DNA from: Salisapilia sapeloensis
Taxonomy: Eukaryota; Oomycota; Peronosporomycetes; Peronosporales; Salisapiliaceae
Assembly (NCBI GenBank): GCA_023334545.1
Contig: JAADVB010000270.1
Location: 1 to 23,043, forward strand
Reading direction: 5' to 3'
Length of the DNA stretch: 23,043 nt
Part shown: in pieces, positions 16,935 to 23,043 of the stretch
Layout: the number at the start of each line of letters is the position of its first letter
How positions within the stretch are numbered: the stretch's first letter is position 1
Notes under the pieces: generated by a model
The model's input: only the letters and a program-made list of their open reading frames with translations
What the model was told of the DNA's origin: nothing
Database searches by the model: none
Made by a program: the position numbers and the translations under genes

Positions 16935-19900
16935 ATGAATAATGATGGGTCTTCAGCTCAAAGGAGGAAGTCTGACATTGCATCCAAGACCCAGCTGCAT
17001 CACAAGCTTTCCAAGCATCCATCGACGGATGAGTCACCTACGCATAAGGGGAAGAAGACGCCACGTCGAGTTATGCATTCGATGGCAAACATCCATCCTC
17101 GGAATGCTCGAATTCAAAAAGCTTGGGTCGTCGAGTCGCCCCCGAAGCAAGCTTTCCGTCCATACTTTGGTGACATGTTCAGTACACGTGGCGAATATGT
17201 CGATGGCATCTTGTACATGTCCCGCATGAAAAGCGAACTCAAGCGTCATCTAGACCTTGGACCGATAGAGGAAACACCGTCAGCGTCTCGTAGTCAAGTT
17301 CGCCAATTACTCCACTCTGACATCAACGGTGGAATGACCGGTAGACAAAAAAGTAATAGCGTGGAGGAAGCTGATGCTCTCACCTCTTCTAGTCCATGTG
17401 ACAACAACGATGAGCTAAATCAACCAAATGAAGCTACTCAGGAATTGCAACTACGTGAACAGTGTGCACGAACATTGAGTAACTGGAGCCGGAACGTCGA
17501 AAACGCCCGTTTAATGATCGAAGAAGGCGTTGTAAACTCACTTGCGCACTTGAGTCATCCATATGATGAGCACACTTGTCTTCACTGCGTCACGACGATG
17601 CATAATCTGTCAGAAGTCGTTGAGCTGCGCAATCGCATCGTCCAACAGGGCGGTGTCAAGACCATCGTGGAAATTTGGAGCAACACCGTCAAGGACGAGT
17701 ACCTTGAATTCCTCTGTGCACTCACGCTCTCCAACTTCTGTTCGAACATGGGTGAAGAAGAGCGTATCGTGACAGACGGAGCTGTAGGGGCTTTGGCTTC
17801 GCACGGCACACATAGGCCTCAGCTTGCCATGGTCTGCTACTCTGCGCTGTTTAACCTCACTTATGCGCGTGAAGTATACAATCGAATGGAAATTGTACTG
17901 AAAATGTTCATGACTATGGTGTCTCCATCGCACACAAATGCAAGGAGAGCGATTGCGTCAAACCTTGGAGCAGACGACCTCATCCTCCAAGCTTTATGTA
18001 ATTTGTCCAACCACGCGGCTATGAGAAGTCGATTGATTGAGGAAGGAATACTCACCAGCATCTCTTCTTTCATTCGACCGTCCATGCCAGCGAACCAGCA
18101 CCTCATAGCCTATATCCTTCTCAACCTATCATCTTCGAAAGCATGCCGTCTTGATATGATGACGAGAGGTGCGATGAAAATGATACTTGTCGTCGCGAAT
18201 GCCGCGCATGAACCAGATACGAAGAATATGCTTGCGCAAGTTCTTTACCATTTGAGCAAACCTTATGAAAACCAGAACCGAATGATCATGGAAGGACTAC
18301 TAGTGATCATTAAGGAGCTGTGCTGTAAGCATGATGAAGGAGAGGATGACGGATCGGACACGGCAAAAGTTTGCGTTCGAATACTCTACACATTATCAGC
18401 TAGTAGCGTTTGTCGCCCAAGGCTTGTGGAGCGTGGCGTTGTCAACATTCTCGCAACTCTTTCGGAAAAGTTAGCTCCGTCCAACTCGATCCAATTGTGT
18501 ACACTTGCCTTGTGTAACTTTTTAAGTGAAGAGCAGGCTGGGATGGACATTGTACAGACAGGTGCGATCACATCCCTCTTCGCTCTGTGCCAAGCTCCGA
18601 ATCACAGCCTTGCAACCAAACTTCTCTTTGCTCGCTCTCTTCACGGGATTTGTAGCAATCCAAAAACACAAGTGTCCGTTTCTTCCGATGAAGTCATCCA
18701 GGCACTTCTCCCATTAATGAATATGGATGCTGATAACTTAGGTGTAGCTGAGGCACGTGCAGGCGCGAAGAAGAACGTGCCAGTCACTGAGTCTACCAGG
18801 ACGGTTCAAGCTCGAGAACCTGAGTTAAAGAGCGCCATTCGTCAGCATTGTGTCGCGGCCTTGGCGCTTCTTGCATTTGACACAGATACGATCCAAAGCA
18901 TTGATGACACCATTGCATTGGATTCGGTAATAGCCGTAATGAAGGCCGAGTATTCTAACGAAGCTATTCACCAACTATGCTGCACGTTTTTCAGTCTATT
19001 GGCTTATCACGAGCAGCATGCAAACATGCTTGCAAGAACTGCCATCGACGCGATGCTGGAGCGTTGTCTTGAGACGTCCAATGTGATGTCGAAGAAGTAT
19101 TGTTGTCATGTTATCGCTTCCATGTCTTGTCACCAAAGTTGTTGCTCGGTGTTGCTGGAAGCCGGTAGCTTGGCAGTGCTGTCCAGAATGGTGCACCAGC
19201 ACAAGTCAGATGCATTCATCCTGCGTTTGTGCTCCATCGCTCTGGTTAACATGTCATCTGCATCGTCTTTATGCCAATCGCTTTTGTCCTCTGGTGCATT
19301 GTTCATCTTGTCAGGTCTAAGCAACTCGTATAGCGAAGATATACAGAACGATTGTTCCAAAGTGCTATGCCATCTTTCCAATCTAAAGGAACAGGAGGAT
19401 AGACTTGTGGGCGAAGGCACGCTTGGTGTACTTTTCATGATTGCCATGGTCCGTGCAGTGAGTAGTGAGACGAAAGAGATTTGCCTTCGCTCTCTCGTGA
19501 ACTTACTCGTTCCCTCCACTGTCGACAAAATGATTCAAGAGGGAACTGTCAAAATGTTGCCTATGCTATCGACAGCTAGTTCCCAGCGGTCAGGTGACAC
19601 AGCTCTGCGTTTATTTTGTAAACTGTTTGCTTTCGAAACAGGTCGCAAGGCAGTATGTGCTGATTATCCGCCGCTCAAGTCTCTTTTGGATCTGCTCAAA
19701 GCGCCTCCAGTAACGTCGAAGATAGCAGCATTACAAGAGACACTCTTGAGTGAACTAGTGTTCTATCAAGACACGCGGTCTCGAAGTGTTTCTGCTGGAT
19801 TAGTCGAAGTCCTCTGTGCTGCAATCGCTCGCATTCGAGAGCAAGAGAGCGAAGATAGCGGATGTGCAGCGCGTGGATTGACACTTGCCTTTTTCGTGCT

Positions 19901-22016
19901 CGTTCGAGATATCCACACCAAAGTCGCGACTGCTTCTACAGACAACGTCCAAACAGTTGCAGGCTTACTTGATGGGCACGAGGAAAAAGAGGAGTGTAGA
20001 GGTAGCCTTTGTGCTTTGTATGCGATCTCGTCTATCTGTGTGCTGGCATGGCATGATGAAACGCGTGCCATGATTGATTTTACTACTGTCTTGCCATTAA
20101 TGGTATCGTATATTGCCCGCCAGTCGATGCTCTTTCAGACAGAAGACGCTTCTCCAGTGAAAGTCACGATGCTTGCCTTGTGCTGCCTCGCGCAAGAAGA
20201 TAAATACCAAGACGATGTGATTGCATCTAGTTTAATTCATCACTTGCATGAAGAGTTTATGAAAAAAGAAGTAGCCATGGATCGGACTGTACTTGGATTG
20301 GTTTGCAACCTCTTTCGCCAAATCAGCCATGCACCAACCTTTGCCACTGTCGTGAACTCTGATAATCTTCCCATCATCCATTCCTTATGGTGCATGCTCG
20401 TACAAACTGCGTCATCGTGTGATGATTTGGCGTCCTGCCTTGATTGCGCTGACATACTTTGCAGTCTCGCGTTTGCTGGTGCTAGTATGCGTAAAATGCC
20501 AGACGATGCTTTCCAATCTCATCGAATAGACAAAGTGAATTCCCAGTTAGTTTCCAAGAAAAGCTTTGATTGTATCCAAGCGCTGATGACTAGCGAACAA
20601 CATTTAGAAACAAGATTGTGCTGCATTACATCCATCTGGATGCTTGCTAGCTATTCCGACAATGCAAAAGCTCTGGTACACCTCGGTGCTACCCAACTTG
20701 TTGTGGAAGAGACACGTCGTCTAGACTCGAGGAATCATGATACCATTCGATTCTATTGTGCTGGAGCACTCAACAGCTTCGCTTCTAATGACATGGATAG
20801 CATATCTGCCCAAAGGATGATTCAAGATGGTGCAGTACCAGCGCTGGTGGCACTTGCCAAGCGTGACGACAACGTTATTCGGGATCGATGTGCTCGTGCT
20901 CTGTCCTACCTATCAGCCCAGTCACCGAAGCTAGAGATTGGAGCTGTGATGACCGTACTCTGTGCTTCCAATCTGAATGACAGCTCGTTGCTTTCATCCA
21001 CGCCAACGAGACCTCTTATTTTACTGACCAATCGGCATAAAGAACTTGTTCAATTACCAAATTTTGACATGGAGCTACGACCAAGACTGGCATGGATGTC
21101 TTTGAAATGTCCAGGTAACTTTGACATCAGTCGACCTCCGGTGCCAGCACTTCCTCCTGCAGCATCTACAAATGGAAGCGAAGATGATTATTTACTTGAT
21201 AGTGGTGGCGGAAACGCTAGTGCATCTCGGCAATCTCGATATAAACGATCACAAAGTTTGCCTGGCAAAAACATGAAAGTTATTCCATCACTGGATGATG
21301 ACATCACAAATACTACCGGAGCAAGCGCAAGCGATAGCGGGCGGCGGCGCCAGTACATTGCTTTCCCCAAGTTGGACTCGTCTACACCGGATATACGCAA
21401 GCCACAACCTGATACATTGAAGTTACAACGTAAGCAGGGCGTGCAAGACAGTTCCGCAGACTCTGGTCTTACAAACAAAAGCCGTGATGAAGCTAATGAA
21501 GATAAGTTTGGCGTTGCTGATTCCTCTTCTAAAAGTAGACGAATCTCCCAGAATCACAACTCTCGACTTTCAAGTAGCAAAATTCTATTGTCACGGTCAC
21601 TTGACAGCCAGTCCTCCGACAAATCCGGTCAGTCAAAGTTATCAAGACTCGGAAGATCTAAGACGTCTAGTACAAGGTCTTTAGCACCGCTGAAGAACTT
21701 ATCTAGCAGGAGCACAACATTGTCATCTTTACAGGAAACTAAAAGCACAAGTCAGTCGGCTGCTGCGATAAAGACGACGCGATCCAAGAAAACCATGTCA
21801 CGAGCTGCTTCAATGGAAAAGCTGGAAGGTGCCGTCACATTAGCTGCAGTAGCTGCGTCCTTCTCTTTATACAAACAAGCTCCAATAAAACCAGAGATAC
21901 AACAAGAGTTGGTAGGCTCTACTGATGATGATAGAGTACCACAGACGATGTTACGAACGCGTAGCTTGGAGATGCTCGCGTCAACTTTTGCTCAATTACA
22001 GTCGCGAGAACGGTGA
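16935..22016 (+). CDS. giant armadillo-repeat protein with serine-rich basic tail
   Basis: Uninterrupted frame of 1693 residues from an ATG at 16935 to TGA, notable beside intron-bearing neighbours. Residues 1-170 are basic and mostly disordered, with one conserved-looking strip (KQAFRPYFGDMFSTRGEYVDG). From about 180 to 1370 there are many armadillo-type helical repeats of roughly 40 residues, e.g. CARTLSNWSRNVENARLMI, ALCNLSNHAAMRSRLIEEG and CARALSYLSAQSP. Each shows the xLxNLS core followed by a buried (I/L)xxGxxxxL turn. Such superhelices are protein-binding scaffolds. Residues about 1400-1693 are Ser/Arg/Lys-rich and carry RSQSLP at 1438-1443, a textbook mode-1 14-3-3 site. Similar basophilic motifs follow: SRSLDS, TRSLAP, SRAASMEKL and TRSLEML. 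The partner and process are unknown; vacuolar Vac8-like, centrosomal or axonemal (ARMC-type) roles are possible. No transmembrane segment or N-myristoylation motif is seen. Confidence 0.85.
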   Translation: MNNDGSSAQRRKSDIASKTQLHHKLSKHPSTDESPTHKGKKTPRRVMHSMANIHPRNARIQKAWVVESPPKQAFRPYFGDMFSTRGEYVDGILYMSRMKSELKRHLDLGPIEETPSASRSQVRQLLHSDINGGMTGRQKSNSVEEADALTSSSPCDNNDELNQPNEATQELQLREQCARTLSNWSRNVENARLMIEEGVVNSLAHLSHPYDEHTCLHCVTTMHNLSEVVELRNRIVQQGGVKTIVEIWSNTVKDEYLEFLCALTLSNFCSNMGEEERIVTDGAVGALASHGTHRPQLAMVCYSALFNLTYAREVYNRMEIVLKMFMTMVSPSHTNARRAIASNLGADDLILQALCNLSNHAAMRSRLIEEGILTSISSFIRPSMPANQHLIAYILLNLSSSKACRLDMMTRGAMKMILVVANAAHEPDTKNMLAQVLYHLSKPYENQNRMIMEGLLVIIKELCCKHDEGEDDGSDTAKVCVRILYTLSASSVCRPRLVERGVVNILATLSEKLAPSNSIQLCTLALCNFLSEEQAGMDIVQTGAITSLFALCQAPNHSLATKLLFARSLHGICSNPKTQVSVSSDEVIQALLPLMNMDADNLGVAEARAGAKKNVPVTESTRTVQAREPELKSAIRQHCVAALALLAFDTDTIQSIDDTIALDSVIAVMKAEYSNEAIHQLCCTFFSLLAYHEQHANMLARTAIDAMLERCLETSNVMSKKYCCHVIASMSCHQSCCSVLLEAGSLAVLSRMVHQHKSDAFILRLCSIALVNMSSASSLCQSLLSSGALFILSGLSNSYSEDIQNDCSKVLCHLSNLKEQEDRLVGEGTLGVLFMIAMVRAVSSETKEICLRSLVNLLVPSTVDKMIQEGTVKMLPMLSTASSQRSGDTALRLFCKLFAFETGRKAVCADYPPLKSLLDLLKAPPVTSKIAALQETLLSELVFYQDTRSRSVSAGLVEVLCAAIARIREQESEDSGCAARGLTLAFFVLVRDIHTKVATASTDNVQTVAGLLDGHEEKEECRGSLCALYAISSICVLAWHDETRAMIDFTTVLPLMVSYIARQSMLFQTEDASPVKVTMLALCCLAQEDKYQDDVIASSLIHHLHEEFMKKEVAMDRTVLGLVCNLFRQISHAPTFATVVNSDNLPIIHSLWCMLVQTASSCDDLASCLDCADILCSLAFAGASMRKMPDDAFQSHRIDKVNSQLVSKKSFDCIQALMTSEQHLETRLCCITSIWMLASYSDNAKALVHLGATQLVVEETRRLDSRNHDTIRFYCAGALNSFASNDMDSISAQRMIQDGAVPALVALAKRDDNVIRDRCARALSYLSAQSPKLEIGAVMTVLCASNLNDSSLLSSTPTRPLILLTNRHKELVQLPNFDMELRPRLAWMSLKCPGNFDISRPPVPALPPAASTNGSEDDYLLDSGGGNASASRQSRYKRSQSLPGKNMKVIPSLDDDITNTTGASASDSGRRRQYIAFPKLDSSTPDIRKPQPDTLKLQRKQGVQDSSADSGLTNKSRDEANEDKFGVADSSSKSRRISQNHNSRLSSSKILLSRSLDSQSSDKSGQSKLSRLGRSKTSSTRSLAPLKNLSSRSTTLSSLQETKSTSQSAAAIKTTRSKKTMSRAASMEKLEGAVTLAAVAASFSLYKQAPIKPEIQQELVGSTDDDRVPQTMLRTRSLEMLASTFAQLQSRER

Positions 22017-22046
22017 AGTAGTTTGTAGTTGGTCTATTTGCAGTTA

Positions 22047-22063
22047 GGAATTGCTGCAATTCC
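22047..22063 (+). terminator. inverted repeat in the 3' UTR of the armadillo gene
   Basis: GGAATTGCTGCAATTCC is a perfect inverted repeat with one central T. As RNA it can form a 7-bp stem with a 3-nt loop. It lies 30 bp after the stop codon and 7 bp before AATAAA at 22071-22076, so it could help position 3'-end formation or bind a regulator. Function is inferred. Confidence 0.3.
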
Positions 22064-22070
22064 GGTTATA

Positions 22071-22076
22071 AATAAA
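22071..22076 (+). terminator. AATAAA polyadenylation signal
   Basis: Exact AATAAA 54 bp after the stop of the armadillo gene, in TTATAAATAAAAGT. This is the usual eukaryotic hexamer at a plausible distance. Confidence 0.45.
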
Positions 22077-22925
22077 AGTAGGTATCTTCTTTGTATTAGC
22101 GTGTTCTAGCTACAGCTTGGATCTTGTCGATGATCACTCAGCCAGGCATTGGTGTATCGCATTGCTCTCTCAAACTAAGAGGTAAATATGCCTACGAAGC
22201 ATAGAGCCTAACTGCAAGCACAGATCGATATCAATCGCGAGTGCTAATTAGTATACCCAAATGGAAGAGCTCCTCATCTCGGTAGTCAAACAGAAATGAA
22301 TTATTTTATCGTTATATCGAGCTGTGTGTTGACATACCAGGTTTGTGACATAAAGAAGCTTGTCTTGATGATTTATAGCCCAACAGAGCCTATAGAGTTT
22401 TTCAATTAATAAAGGAAAACGCTTCAAGATGGCATTTTCACTATTAAGAGTTGTAAAAGTAATGAAAATCGTTCCAATAACTTAAGTTGTTAAGTGCTGA
22501 GAATTTGTTTTCTGATTCTGATGTTCTATTTTTCGATTACTTGATAAACAATTCCGATAATTGAATAGATGAAGAAACTCACGTGCTCGATTTCCGACAA
22601 AAGCGGGCGCCGTTGGGTTGCCTTCGCGTGCAGATACGCTCATCGCACTTTTATTAAGTTTAGACTACATCAATTCTTTAAATTTTCATGCACAGGAGAT
22701 AGAGCAAAACATAAACATCGAGGAAATTGGATAAAACTGAAAATAAAAGCGAAATTTGATGGCTCAAATGCATGATCGGAGTCGGAGTAAGGATTTTTAA
22801 ACTTTTAAAGATATGATAGATATGCTGGACAGTAAGAAACATTGTAAATGTAAATTATATAGGGATATTGCGCTAGTAGACAATTCTAAAATCTTTTTAA
22901 CTTGGCTATCCCACAGGTCACCCAC

Positions 22926-23043
22926 ATGGGCTGCTTAAGGAGACGAAATACGTTGCTCGAAAGGCATTTGCTGACGCTTCTTGCTAAGAAAACTGTTAGT
23001 CGGTGCTCTGGAACAGTGGCACTAGTGGCACTAGTAGCACTAG
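22926..23043 (+). CDS. possible 5' end of a gene cut by the window edge
   Basis: An ATG at 22926 opens a frame that stays open for 39 codons to the window end, starting MGCLRRRN and then TLLERHLLTLLAKK. Gly2-Cys3 followed by basic residues would suit N-myristoylation and palmitoylation. The frame ends in three copies of a 3-codon repeat (Val-Ala-Leu). The opposite strand is also open here (23041 to a TAG at 22886-22888, Ser-Ala-Thr repeats), so either strand, or neither, may be coding. Too short to decide. Confidence 0.2.
   Translation, partial: MGCLRRRNTLLERHLLTLLAKKTVSRCSGTVALVALVAL
23016..23042. repeat. 9-bp tandem repeat, three units, running to the window edge
   Basis: GTGGCACTA, GTGGCACTA, GTAGCACTA in direct tandem, then the next G at the final base. 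One base differs in the third unit. The 9-bp unit keeps frame on either strand. The array may continue beyond the window. Confidence 0.7.

Larger units (their letters stand above)
22017..22925. other. AT-rich intergenic region without a supported gene
   Basis: About 0.9 kb following the armadillo gene. The first 60 bp contain an inverted repeat and AATAAA (annotated separately), fitting a 3' UTR end. The rest is AT-rich with many stops in all frames. The only sizeable frame, 68 codons at 22569-22775, has composition unlike the neighbouring genes (Lys/His/Phe-rich) and no family features. No tRNA or transposon ends were recognised. Confidence 0.6.

Noticed and set aside
22569-22775. 68-codon frame MKKLTCS... 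in the right intergenic region
   Set aside because: AT-rich, Lys/His/Phe-rich, no recognisable family and no supporting signals; expected by chance in 0.9 kb.

Overview
The window looks like compact nuclear DNA from an oomycete, or a close stramenopile relative. The evidence is GT-AG introns of only 50-72 bp, strand-alternating genes with gaps of tens of bases, fairly even base composition in coding DNA with AT-rich intergenic DNA, and an oomycete-style initiator (TTCATTTC) upstream of the first complete gene. The gene set includes a flagellar/ciliary candidate of the FAM161 type, a fungal-type cystathionine gamma-synthase and a nuclear gene for a divergent F1-ATPase alpha-like protein. The lineage is an inference; no rRNA, tRNA, transposon or CRISPR array was seen.

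Layout, left to right. 1-138: 3' end of a gene cut by the window edge (+). 425-988: small MLF-like protein (+). 1059-2299: 3-isopropylmalate dehydrogenase, four exons (-). 2479-4317: mitochondrially targeted, divergent ATP synthase alpha-like protein (+). 4358-6568: PRMT7-type arginine methyltransferase (-). 6723-8481: NRAMP metal transporter, three exons (+). 8768-9907: CTDSPL2/SCP4-like phosphatase (-). 9957-10871: mitochondrial carrier (+). 10939-13520: FAM161-like protein, six exons (-). 13587-14887: unrecognised conserved-looking protein, three exons (-). 15050-16612: fungal-type cystathionine gamma-synthase (-). 16935-22016: 1693-residue armadillo-repeat protein in one exon (+). 22017-22925: AT-rich DNA with no supported gene. 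22926-23043: a weak candidate for the start of another gene.

The genes are not an operon and do not form one pathway. Themes recur: amino-acid synthesis (leucine, and sulfur transfer toward methionine), mitochondrial proteins (alpha-like subunit and carrier), and two neighbouring same-strand genes (FAM161-like and the unknown one) that may both serve the flagellar apparatus. Four divergent pairs share short promoter regions of 179, 154, 49 and 322 bp between start codons. The LEU2/alpha-like promoter holds two copies of the perfect palindrome ATTGCGCAAT, a bZIP (C/EBP-type) site. The synthase/armadillo promoter holds a TGACTCA (Gcn4/AP-1-type) site.

Exon joins were worked out by hand from splice signals, frame and family alignment recalled from general knowledge; no database search was run.
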